Of a stretch of 64,000 nucleotides of DNA, positions 1 to 7,993 are shown one piece after another. The DNA is from Mannheimia cairinae (GTDB lineage Bacteria > Pseudomonadota > Gammaproteobacteria > Enterobacterales > Pasteurellaceae), in assembly GCF_028649535.1 (NCBI RefSeq), contig NZ_JAQSJE010000009.1, positions 310,001-374,000 on the forward strand. Direction: 5' to 3'. Position 1 is the stretch's first letter. Every line of letters starts with the position of its first letter. The notes under the pieces were generated by a model. It was not told the origin of the DNA, made no database searches, and was given only the letters and a program-made list of their open reading frames with translations. Both the position numbers and the translations under genes were made by a program.

Positions 1-977
1 AACTTACTCGTTCAAACAAATTATGGCAGCTGACTAAGCCGTTACGTTGGGCAGAAAACGATCCTCTTGAGCAATTTGTAAATAAACTCTTATTGCTTGT
101 TGAAACCGATAGCAAAAGCGAAATAGCTGATTTTTATCAACTGCTCGCCCAAGCCCATTACAAAACCACCGCAACGGATTTACGTCGTTTATTTGATGGC
201 GAAAATCAGGTTTTACATCGTGCTTATGAAAATAAGCAACTGATTGGTGGTATTTGGGCAATGTACGAAGGGGGATTAGACGCAGAACTCACTCAGGCAA
301 TCTGGCGAGGCGAACGGCGTCCACAAGGCAGTTTAGTCGCTCAATATCTCTGTTTCCAAGGCAATTTACCGCAAGCCTGTGAATTACATTCACTGCGTAT
401 TTCTCGTATTGCCGTTAAGCCTGAATTGCAACATCAAGGCGTTGGCAAGCGGTTGATTTCTCAGTTTATTTTGCAAAATTCGGTAGAAAAACGACCGCTT
501 GATTTTATCTCTGTGAGCTTTGGGCTAACTGCTCCACTCTACGCCTTTTGGCAATCTTGCGGTTTCCGGCTTGTGCAAATCACACCGAATAAAGAAGCAA
601 GTAGCGGTTATCAAAGTGCAATGATGCTTTACCCGGTTTCGGAGCAAGGAAAGCTATTTGCACAGCAGGCAACCCAAGCCTTTGCCAGAGATTTCGCCCT
701 TCAGCCATTTTTCACGGAAATTTATGATGAATTGCAACATTTCAGCCAATTTCAACCGCTTGCGGAATACTGTTTAAGCTCTCGGGACATAAACAATCTA
801 ACAGCTTTTGCAGAAGGCAATCGATCATTTTCAGCGGTTTATGTCAGTTTAAAACGGCTTTATTTTGCTTATTCTTCCTTAGAAGAATTTCAAGTTCATA
901 GCAGCAATATTTCAAAAGCGGAAGCTGAAAAATACCGAAAAATCGTTCAAGAATTTCTAAAAACACAAAAGCATTAA
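1..977 (+). CDS. tmcA: tRNA(Met) cytidine acetyltransferase TmcA, C-terminal part (5' end outside window)
   Basis: The frame is open from the left edge (first full codon at base 3) to a TAA at 975-977, so only about the last 325 residues are present. TmcA uses acetyl-CoA and ATP to make N4-acetylcytidine at the wobble base of elongator tRNA-Met. The visible part begins with a PLRWAENDPLE stretch typical of the region between the helicase and acetyltransferase domains. It then shows a GNAT signature, SRIAVKPELQHQGVGKRL, the acetyl-CoA site. Known TmcA proteins have the same order. The gene contains an uptake signal (about 471-500) translated as LQNSVEKRPLDF. The identification is firm; the N-terminal helicase domain cannot be checked here. 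Confidence 0.9.
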   Translation, partial: LTRSNKLWQLTKPLRWAENDPLEQFVNKLLLLVETDSKSEIADFYQLLAQAHYKTTATDLRRLFDGENQVLHRAYENKQLIGGIWAMYEGGLDAELTQAIWRGERRPQGSLVAQYLCFQGNLPQACELHSLRISRIAVKPELQHQGVGKRLISQFILQNSVEKRPLDFISVSFGLTAPLYAFWQSCGFRLVQITPNKEASSGYQSAMMLYPVSEQGKLFAQQATQAFARDFALQPFFTEIYDELQHFSQFQPLAEYCLSSRDINNLTAFAEGNRSFSAVYVSLKRLYFAYSSLEEFQVHSSNISKAEAEKYRKIVQEFLKTQKH

Positions 978-1083
978 AATAATTTATTGATTTAATCAAT
1001 TTTTTTATGTTTTGCTCTTGCTAATTTTTTCATTTAGCCGTATAAATTCACTGTTTTGTTTTTAATACTTAAGAGGATCACAG

Positions 1084-2280
1084 ATGTCAATGTTTAGTCA
1101 TATCCAAGCTGCTCCGGCAGACCCAATTTTAGGTTTAGGTGAAGCGTTCAAAGCCGATAATCGTACAGGTAAAATTAACCTTGGAATCGGGGTTTATATG
1201 ACCGACGAAGGTAAAACCCCTATTGTTAAAGCCGTAAAAGAGGCTGAGAAACGCTTATTAGATAGCGAAATGAGTAAAACTTACTTGACCATTGACGGTG
1301 TGCAAAGTTTTAATGCTCAAACACAAGCCTTATTATTTGGCGAAGGGGCTGAAGTGATTACCTCTGGGCGTGCAAAAACGGCTCAAAGTTTAGGCGGAAC
1401 AGGGGCATTACGTATTGCTGCTGAATTTATTAAGCGTCATACCAGTGCGAAAAATGTGTGGATTTCTACCCCAACGTGGCCAAACCACAATGGTATTTTT
1501 GATGCTGTTGGTGTAAATGTTAAAGGCTACCGTTACTACAATAAAGAAACTAACGGATTAGATTGGGATAATTTAATTGCTGATTTAAGCCAAGCAGAAG
1601 CCGGCGATGTGGTGTTATTACACGGCTGCTGCCATAACCCAACAGGGATTGACCCAACTCCTGCACAATGGGAGCAATTAGCGGCATTATCTGCAGAAAA
1701 AGGCTGGTTACCATTATTTGACTTTGCTTACCAAGGTTTTGCAAATGGTTTAGAAGAAGATGCTTACGGTTTACGTGCATTTGTGAAAAACAACCGTGAA
1801 TTATTAGTGGCAAGCTCATTCTCTAAAAACTTTGGTTTATACAACGAGCGGGTTGGTGCATTTACCTTAATTGCAGACAATGCTGATGATGCAAACCGTG
1901 CATTTACACAAATTAAATCTATTATTCGTGTACTCTACTCTAACCCATCGGCTCACGGTGCCAGTGCGGTTGCCGTTGCTTTGGCAGATCCTACTTTAAA
2001 AGCACAATGGATTGAAGAGTTAGACGAAATGCGTAACCGCATTAAAGCTATGCGTACCCAGCTAGTTCAATTATTAAAAGAGAAAGGGGCAACGCAAGAC
2101 TTCTCATTTATTACCGAACAAAACGGTATGTTCTCATTTAGTGGTTTAAGCCCAGAGCAAGTAGATAGATTAAAAGATGAGTTTGCGATTTATGCAGTAC
2201 GTTCAGGTCGTATCAATGTAGCCGGTATTACTAGCGAAAATATCGAAAGATTAGCCGATGCGATTGTGAAAGTGCTTTAA
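1084..2280 (+). CDS. aspC: Aromatic/aspartate aminotransferase (class I, PLP-dependent)
   Basis: This 398-residue cytosolic transaminase exchanges amino groups between aspartate or aromatic amino acids and 2-oxoglutarate. The length matches the AspC/TyrB family. The PLP lysine is in SSFSKNFG (K248). The cofactor-binding HNPTG (N185) and DFAYQG (D213, Y216) motifs are intact. An AGAGG ribosome binding site lies just before the ATG. The gene stands alone, convergent with folC, and ends at a strong hairpin terminator. AspC and TyrB cannot be told apart by eye, so the symbol is tentative while the family is certain. Confidence 0.9.
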   Translation: MSMFSHIQAAPADPILGLGEAFKADNRTGKINLGIGVYMTDEGKTPIVKAVKEAEKRLLDSEMSKTYLTIDGVQSFNAQTQALLFGEGAEVITSGRAKTAQSLGGTGALRIAAEFIKRHTSAKNVWISTPTWPNHNGIFDAVGVNVKGYRYYNKETNGLDWDNLIADLSQAEAGDVVLLHGCCHNPTGIDPTPAQWEQLAALSAEKGWLPLFDFAYQGFANGLEEDAYGLRAFVKNNRELLVASSFSKNFGLYNERVGAFTLIADNADDANRAFTQIKSIIRVLYSNPSAHGASAVAVALADPTLKAQWIEELDEMRNRIKAMRTQLVQLLKEKGATQDFSFITEQNGMFSFSGLSPEQVDRLKDEFAIYAVRSGRINVAGITSENIERLADAIVKVL

Positions 2281-2300
2281 CTCCAAATAGCCAAGTATGA

Positions 2301-2330
2301 AAATGCCAGCGAAAATGCTGGCATTTTTTA
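2301..2330 (+). terminator. Intrinsic terminator after aspC
   Basis: A perfect 10-bp stem (2301-2310 with 2317-2326, arm AAATGCCAGC) with a 6-nt loop runs into a T-run. It lies between the convergent aspC and folC genes. Confidence 0.85.
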
Positions 2331-2348
2331 TCTTTATTTGTAGGTTTT

Positions 2349-3650
2349 TTATTTTTCCAACCATAGCATAAAATCTGCAACGGTATGGAATGAGCCGAAT
2401 ACAAGCACAATATCTTGTGAAGTTGCTTTTTCAAACAATGTGAGGCTTGCCTCTGGCACGGTTTGGTAGTAACAAGCGGTTGAATTTGGCAAGACTTTTA
2501 CCAATTTTTCAAACACCATTTCGCTACTTTGCCCTCGCCAGCAATCCAGCCCAGCACAGTACCATTCATCAATAATAGCATTTAGCGGTTCAACAATGCC
2601 TGATAAATCCTTATCTTCTAACGCACTAAATACTGCATAAATTTTCTGATTCGGCTGTTTGAACTCAGTTAGCCTATCTGCCAAGTAGCGTGCAGCGTGA
2701 GGATTATGTCCAACATCAATAATCACTTTTGCAAGCGGTCGCTTTTGGCTGAATTTTGCAAAATCTTTGTCCGTTAATTGTTGAAAACGGCCTATCATTT
2801 GTGCGTTTTCTAGAGCAAATCGGATGATCTCTTCACTTATCTTAAACGGTAACTGCAATAATGCCGCAATTGCTGTGCCAGCATTAGGCATCGGAATAAG
2901 TGGCATAGGCAGATCAATGAAAGATTGTTCGTTGGAATGCCATTGCAATAAATTATGACGAATTTCAATATCCCATTCTTTTCCTCGATAAAAAGCGTGA
3001 CAATTTAACGATTTAGCAATTTCTTTTATTGAATTAGGGCAATCAGGTTCGCCAATAATCACAGGGATATTTTCTCGGAAAATGCCTGCTTTTTCTCGCC
3101 CTATCTCTTCACGGTTATCGCCTAAAAACGAAACGTGATCGATATCAATAGAGGTAATAATCGCAAGGTTTGGGGCGATAATATTTGTGGCATCAAGTCG
3201 CCCACCTAAACCGACTTCAAGAATGGCAATATCAACCTTATTTTGCTTAAATAATTCGAGAGCAGAAAGCGTACTAAACTCAAAATAAGTGAGAGAAGCG
3301 GTCTTATTTTCGTTAATTTTTGCAAATGATTTTACGTGTTCTGTATCTTCTAATAACTCACCGTTAATTCTTACTCGCTCGTTATAACGAATTAAGTGAG
3401 GGGAAGAATATACACCAACACTAAAGCCGGCTTTTAATAAAGCGACTTCAAGCAAACGGCAGGTTGAGCCTTTACCGTTTGTGCCTGCCACAGTAATAAC
3501 ATAAGGTGCAGGAGTTAATAAATCTAACGCTTTTGCAACAGATTTTATACGTGCTAAGCCCATATCAATAGGCTTTGAATGAGCTTGCTCTAAATAGGAA
3601 AGCCACGTTTCCAAAGAATCCGTGGCTTTAGGAGTAATTAATGTATTCAT
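2349..3650 (-). CDS. folC: Bifunctional dihydrofolate synthase / folylpolyglutamate synthase
   Basis: This 433-residue Mur-ligase-type ATP enzyme adds glutamate to dihydropteroate and extends the polyglutamate tail of folates. The P-loop is VAGTNGKGST (about residues 54-63). The central ligase region (LEVGLGGRLDATN, SIDIDHVSFLG) and the C-terminal IIDVGHNPHA motif are all present. It starts 11 bp downstream of accD on the same strand, the accD-folC order common in gammaproteobacteria, so the two are probably co-transcribed. An uptake signal with its TTTGCAAA block (about 2730-2763) lies inside the gene and encodes FAKFSQKRPLA. Confidence 0.94.
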   Translation of the reverse strand: MNTLITPKATDSLETWLSYLEQAHSKPIDMGLARIKSVAKALDLLTPAPYVITVAGTNGKGSTCRLLEVALLKAGFSVGVYSSPHLIRYNERVRINGELLEDTEHVKSFAKINENKTASLTYFEFSTLSALELFKQNKVDIAILEVGLGGRLDATNIIAPNLAIITSIDIDHVSFLGDNREEIGREKAGIFRENIPVIIGEPDCPNSIKEIAKSLNCHAFYRGKEWDIEIRHNLLQWHSNEQSFIDLPMPLIPMPNAGTAIAALLQLPFKISEEIIRFALENAQMIGRFQQLTDKDFAKFSQKRPLAKVIIDVGHNPHAARYLADRLTEFKQPNQKIYAVFSALEDKDLSGIVEPLNAIIDEWYCAGLDCWRGQSSEMVFEKLVKVLPNSTACYYQTVPEASLTLFEKATSQDIVLVFGSFHTVADFMLWLEK

Positions 3651-3661
3651 TAGATGTTCAA

Positions 3662-4573
3662 TTATGCTTGCTCAGTTTGCTCAACATCTTCAACCACTAA
3701 CTCTGCAACTTTAAATGGTGTTGGTTGATTAGTTAATTTGGCACAAACACGAGCTAACGTATCACGCATCTCTTTACGAGGAACGATCATATCAATCGCA
3801 CCGTGTTCTAATAAGAATTCGGCTCGCTGGAAGCCTTCCGGTAATTTTTCACGTACGGTTTGTTCAATAACACGAGGGCCGGCAAAACCGATTAAGGCTT
3901 TAGGTTCAGCGATATTGATATCGCCTAACATTGCAAGACTTGCAGAAACACCACCTAAAGTTGGGTCTGTTAATACCGAAATAAACGGCACACCCTGCTC
4001 TTTCATTTTAGCCAATACCGCACTGGTTTTTGCCATTTGCATTAGTGAGAATAATGCCTCTTGCATACGAGCCCCGCCAGATGCTGAAAAACAGATAAAT
4101 GGAATTTTTTCTGCTAAGGCTTTTTCTGCTGCTTTAACAAATTTTGCCCCAACAACAGAACCCATAGAACCGCCCATAAATTCAAAGTTAAATGAGGCAG
4201 TTACCACAGGCATATCATATAATTTACCTGCTAAGACGATGAAAGAATCTTTCTCGCCCGTTTGTTTTTGAGCGGCACTTAAACGATCCTTATATTTTTT
4301 TAGATCTTTAAATTTTAATACATCTTGTGGTTCTAAGTCTGCGGCAATTTCAACTGCACTGTCTTTATCCAATAAATTTAATAAACGAGTACGTGCATCA
4401 ATACGCATATGATGATCACATTTTGGACATACATACTGATTGCGTTGTAATTCTTCACTATATAATACTTGTTCACAACTTGTACATTTTGTCCAAACAC
4501 CTTCTGGTACTTTAGATTTTGTACTACTTGATGAGGATGAATCTCTACCTAAAATTCTTTCTAACCAGCTCAT
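3662..4573 (-). CDS. accD: Acetyl-CoA carboxylase carboxyltransferase subunit beta
   Basis: This is the beta half of the carboxyltransferase that moves the carboxyl group from biotin carboxyl-carrier protein to acetyl-CoA, the first committed step of fatty acid synthesis. The 303 residues match the family length. The N-terminal zinc ribbon is visible as C30-x2-C33 and C49-x2-C52, followed by the crotonase-type core with [15 protein letters not shown] and SGGARMQE. A polyserine stretch near residue 12 is a small oddity. The SD is AAGGAAG just before the ATG. It is the first gene of accD-folC. Confidence 0.96.
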   Translation of the reverse strand: MSWLERILGRDSSSSSSTKSKVPEGVWTKCTSCEQVLYSEELQRNQYVCPKCDHHMRIDARTRLLNLLDKDSAVEIAADLEPQDVLKFKDLKKYKDRLSAAQKQTGEKDSFIVLAGKLYDMPVVTASFNFEFMGGSMGSVVGAKFVKAAEKALAEKIPFICFSASGGARMQEALFSLMQMAKTSAVLAKMKEQGVPFISVLTDPTLGGVSASLAMLGDINIAEPKALIGFAGPRVIEQTVREKLPEGFQRAEFLLEHGAIDMIVPRKEMRDTLARVCAKLTNQPTPFKVAELVVEDVEQTEQA

Positions 4574-4668
4574 TTTTCTTCCTTTGGGATTGAGTATGGG
4601 ATAACAAATTCTTGCTATTAAAGCATAATTTACCTGCTTTGGATATGTTTTATTGACATATCAGATCT

Positions 4669-4770
4669 CTAAGCGTGTGTATATGTTCGATAAAAAAATG
4701 CAATCAAGAGAATGACTAACATTACCACAATTTGAATTAAACGTTTTTTGGTTAATTTTTCTGCTGCCAT
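4669..4770 (-). CDS. Small single-pass membrane protein (33 aa), unknown function
   Basis: A 33-codon frame, ATG at 4770 to TAG at 4669. A clear ribosome binding site (AAGGTG, 5 nt before the ATG) precedes it. It starts MAAEKLTKKR, a basic N-terminus, followed by about 16 hydrophobic residues (IQIVVMLVILLIAFF) and the short tail YRTYTHA. This is the layout of a one-pass inner-membrane miniprotein. It lies between accD and mazG, read towards accD, in a gap that otherwise has no gene. I do not recognise a family. The SD and the basic-plus-hydrophobic composition argue for a real gene, but the size leaves doubt. Confidence 0.55.
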   Translation of the reverse strand: MAAEKLTKKRLIQIVVMLVILLIAFFYRTYTHA

Positions 4771-4876
4771 TTTCACACCTTCTTGATTAAAACGGCTTAT
4801 TATAAGCAAAATGCGGTTTATATGCTAGAATTTGCAAAATTTCCTCAAAAAATCACCGCTTGTAAAAGGATAAAAT

Positions 4877-5659
4877 ATGGCAACGATTGAACAATTTCTT
4901 GAAGTAGTGAACCAACTTCGCCACCCCAAACACGGTTGCCCGTGGGATTTAAAACAAGATTTCGACTCAATGTTACCGCATTTATTAGAAGAAACTTATG
5001 AAGTGGCTGAAGCTATTCATACGAAAGATCGCTCAGCATTAAGAGAAGAACTAGGCGATTTATTACTTCAAGTGGCATTTTTAAGCCAATTAGCCAAAGA
5101 AGAAGGTTCCTTCACCTTTGATGATGTTGTCAGTGACATTCACGATAAACTCATTTACCGCCACCCTCACGTATTTGGCGATGTAAAAGCGGAAAATAGT
5201 GAAGAGGCATTAAAAAGTTGGGAAGCCCAAAAAGCGAATGATGCCAAACATCAACAGCACAATTCTATTTTAGACGACCTCCCTTTTGCTCTTCCAGCCT
5301 TAACTCGAGCGAATAAATTACAAAAGCGTTGTGCAAAAGTCGGCTTTGATTGGGATAATCCCGAAGGTGTCTTAGCAAAAGTAGAAGAAGAATTGGACGA
5401 AGTGAAAGCAGAAATGGCTCAATATCCTACACGTAAAGCAGAACTTGCGGAAGAATTAGGGGATTTGCTGTTTGCAACGGTCAATTTATGTCGCCATTAC
5501 CAAACCGATGCGGAAGAAAACTTACGCAATGCCAACTTAAAATTTGAGAAACGTTTTAGAAAAGTCGAACAAGCGGTTAAAGATGCGGGGAAATCAGTAA
5601 ATGATTGTTCCCTTGTCGAATTAGATGCTATTTGGGCACAAATAAAAACAGTAGAATAA
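4877..5659 (+). CDS. mazG: Nucleoside triphosphate pyrophosphohydrolase MazG
   Basis: This 260-residue protein hydrolyses (d)NTPs to NMP and pyrophosphate, cleaning the nucleotide pool. Two tandem MazG repeats are visible. The N-terminal one has the metal-binding EExxE (E38, E39, E42) and ExxD (E58, D61) motifs. The C-terminal repeat carries KVEEELDEVKAE and EELGDLLFATVN. The SD is AAAAGGA before the ATG. No relA or mazEF lies next to it, unlike the E. coli arrangement. An uptake core inside the gene encodes QAV (VEQAVKDAG). The call is certain. Confidence 0.95.
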   Translation: MATIEQFLEVVNQLRHPKHGCPWDLKQDFDSMLPHLLEETYEVAEAIHTKDRSALREELGDLLLQVAFLSQLAKEEGSFTFDDVVSDIHDKLIYRHPHVFGDVKAENSEEALKSWEAQKANDAKHQQHNSILDDLPFALPALTRANKLQKRCAKVGFDWDNPEGVLAKVEEELDEVKAEMAQYPTRKAELAEELGDLLFATVNLCRHYQTDAEENLRNANLKFEKRFRKVEQAVKDAGKSVNDCSLVELDAIWAQIKTVE

Positions 5660-5743
5660 TGAATTAAGGTTGATATATAATCGAAAAATTCAAATTTATA
5701 TGTCACTTCAAAACGGCAATACTTTATTATATAGGAATTTATT

Positions 5744-6484
5744 ATGTCAAAAATCTTATTAATAGATGATGATATTGAGTTCACGGACTTGCTGACTGAA
5801 TTACTTACTTTAAAAGGGTTTCAGATAACTGTAGCCCATAATGGACAAGAAGGATTAAACGAGCTAGGGGCAAATCATTATGATTTAGTGTTATTAGATG
5901 TAATGATGCCTATTATGAATGGAACTGAAACGTTAAAAAAATTAAGAGAACTATATTCTATTCCTGTTTTAATGCTAAGTGCCAGAGACGAGCATATTGA
6001 CCGTATTTTAGGGCTTGAACTAGGTGCAGATGATTACTTACCTAAGCCATTTAATGATAGGGAGCTTATCGCTAGAATCAAAGCAATTCTACGTAGAGCC
6101 GCTACTCAGCCCGTATTAATACAAGATGAAGAATCTAGCTTCTCTCCACAAAATGAAGAAACTGAAGATAATTTATCAACAACCTTACAATTTAGTGGCC
6201 TAACTCTATATAGTGGACGCCAGCAGGTTGTTTATGAAGGCGAAGTATTAGATTTAACGGGCACCGAATTTTCTCTATTACACATTTTAATGCGTCATCC
6301 TGGAGAAGTATTATCTAGGGAACGTCTAAGTATGGAAATCTTAGGTAAATATTTAACACCTTATGATAGAGCTATTGATATGCACATCTCAAACCTTCGT
6401 AAAAAACTGCCACCAAGAGAAGATAATCTACCTTGGTTTAAAACATTACGAGGTAGGGGCTATTTATTAGTCACAGAAGAATAA
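5744..6484 (+). CDS. cpxR: Envelope-stress response regulator CpxR
   Basis: An OmpR-family two-component regulator of 246 residues. The receiver domain (1-115) has the acidic DDD pocket near residues 8-10, the phospho-acceptor D52 in LLDVMMP, and the switch lysine in LPKPF. The winged-helix DNA-binding domain (about 145-243) has DLTGTEFSLLHILMRHPGEVLSRE. A good SD (TAGGAA) precedes the ATG. CpxR controls envelope protein-folding factors when phosphorylated by CpxA, whose gene follows. About 30 residues of acidic linker (DEESS...NEETEDN) separate the domains. No cpxP gene is adjacent. The call rests on sequence plus the cpxA neighbour. Confidence 0.92.
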   Translation: MSKILLIDDDIEFTDLLTELLTLKGFQITVAHNGQEGLNELGANHYDLVLLDVMMPIMNGTETLKKLRELYSIPVLMLSARDEHIDRILGLELGADDYLPKPFNDRELIARIKAILRRAATQPVLIQDEESSFSPQNEETEDNLSTTLQFSGLTLYSGRQQVVYEGEVLDLTGTEFSLLHILMRHPGEVLSRERLSMEILGKYLTPYDRAIDMHISNLRKKLPPREDNLPWFKTLRGRGYLLVTEE

Positions 6485-6491
6485 CTCTTTA

Positions 6492-6531
6492 TTAAAATCC
6501 CTTCCTCACAACTAGGGATTTTAATATTTTT
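6492..6531 (+). terminator. Terminator-like hairpin between cpxR and cpxA
   Basis: A perfect 11-bp stem (6492-6502 with 6514-6524, arm TTAAAATCCCT), 11-nt loop, then TATTTTT. It sits inside the cpxRA pair, 18 nt before the cpxA ATG, and probably lowers the amount of kinase relative to regulator. Confidence 0.6.
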
Positions 6532-6542
6532 AATAACAAATT

Positions 6543-7940
6543 ATGCCAAATCAACTCAAAAAACGCTTAATACCACGAAAACGTCTTGCATATAAATTAG
6601 TTACTTATTATGGCTTTTTATTGATATTACTATCAACAATAGCTTCTAATTTCTCTAAATTTGATGCAAGAGAATTTTCACCAATTTCGTTAAAAGAGCA
6701 AATCTTTTTCCAAAATGAAAGCCTACAAACCGAACAGACTTTAGATCTTGATGAAATCTTTGAGCGAAATTTATCTGTCGAAACAGCTAATGGCTTTGAT
6801 GTTATTCTTGAAGATAAAAACTCAGGCATTTTAAGCGGAATAAACCAAAGTAACCTACGAGTATTACAAACCTTTATTTATCAATCTAGAGGTACTGAAG
6901 AGCCGTTACAACGTCGCTTTGAAAATAGCGAAGTCTATGGCCCATTTATGGTTAAATCTTCTGATAATACCTATAACCAATACTTTATCAAGGCGGTTGA
7001 TGCACAGGAAGAATGGCTTAATATGATCCTAGACTCCTCATTTGTAATGATTGCCTTTCTAATGTTGATTGGTGCTCCCTTTTTATTCTGGCTATCATTT
7101 AAAATCACAAAACCGGTAAGAGAGCTTGCTATTACCGCAAATACCATTGCATCAGGTAATTTAGTAGTAAATCCAAAGCTTGAGACAGAAGGGATTTATG
7201 AAATTCGAGAAGTAGGCCGAAGCTTTAACCATATGGTAACAAGTTTACAGGAATTAACTCGCCAACAGCAGAGAATGATTTCTGATATTTCGCACGAATT
7301 AAAAACACCTTTAGCAAGATTACAACTAGCACTCGCCCTTTTACGTCGTAAGACTGGCGAAACAAATGAAATAAAACGCATTGAAAATGAAGTGCATAAA
7401 TTAGATAAAATGATTCAGGATCTTCTTGCTATCTCTCGTCAGCAACTAAGTTACCAGATGAATAAATGTATCTTCCCTATTAATGAAATTTGGAGCCATA
7501 TTATTGATGATGCTAAATTTGAAACATCTCAAAAAAATATTTTACTTATCGTCAATCAAAATATAAAAGAACCAGAAAATTATTTTATTAATGGTAATTT
7601 AGATACTTTAGCCAGTGCATTAGAAAATTTAATTCGCAATGGGCAAAAATATGCACGAAAAAGATTATACATTTCAATGAATCTTGAAGATGAAACATTA
7701 ATAATGACCGTTGAAGATGATGGAGATGGTGTTCCTGAACTGGAATATGACAATATTTTTAAACCTTTTTACCGTTTAGATGAAGCAAGAGCGAGAGAAA
7801 CAGGTGGAACAGGACTAGGGCTTGCTATTGTACATAATGCAATTCAGCAACATAAAGGAAATATTGCCGTAGAAAAAAGTAAGCTTGGTGGACTAAAAGT
7901 TGAATTACGTATTCCGCTTTGGACACAAGAAATAATCTAA
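6543..7940 (+). CDS. cpxA: Envelope-stress sensor histidine kinase CpxA
   Basis: A 465-residue inner-membrane sensor kinase. The first membrane helix is about residues 17-36, followed by a periplasmic sensor region to about 160 and a second helix about 163-187. Then come HAMP (about 188-240), the dimerisation/phospho-acceptor box SDISHELKTPLARL with H251, and the ATPase domain with N-box NLIRNGQKY and glycine loops DDGDGVP and GGTGLGLAI. It phosphorylates CpxR and dephosphorylates it when stress ends. The ATG has no visible Shine-Dalgarno sequence and lies 18 nt after a terminator-like hairpin, unusual for a gene expected to be co-expressed with cpxR. Confidence 0.92.
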   Translation: MPNQLKKRLIPRKRLAYKLVTYYGFLLILLSTIASNFSKFDAREFSPISLKEQIFFQNESLQTEQTLDLDEIFERNLSVETANGFDVILEDKNSGILSGINQSNLRVLQTFIYQSRGTEEPLQRRFENSEVYGPFMVKSSDNTYNQYFIKAVDAQEEWLNMILDSSFVMIAFLMLIGAPFLFWLSFKITKPVRELAITANTIASGNLVVNPKLETEGIYEIREVGRSFNHMVTSLQELTRQQQRMISDISHELKTPLARLQLALALLRRKTGETNEIKRIENEVHKLDKMIQDLLAISRQQLSYQMNKCIFPINEIWSHIIDDAKFETSQKNILLIVNQNIKEPENYFINGNLDTLASALENLIRNGQKYARKRLYISMNLEDETLIMTVEDDGDGVPELEYDNIFKPFYRLDEARARETGGTGLGLAIVHNAIQQHKGNIAVEKSKLGGLKVELRIPLWTQEII

Positions 7941-7993
7941 CGTTGCTGAAACTTATGAAGCCTTAATTCAAAACGGAAAATAACCTCTTGTTT

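Noticed and set aside
3738-4271. A 177-codon plus-strand frame inside accD
   Set aside because: It is antisense to a certain gene, with no SD and no recognisable domain; other long antisense frames (for example 33638-34105, 53784-54230 and 44785-45165) were left out for the same reason.
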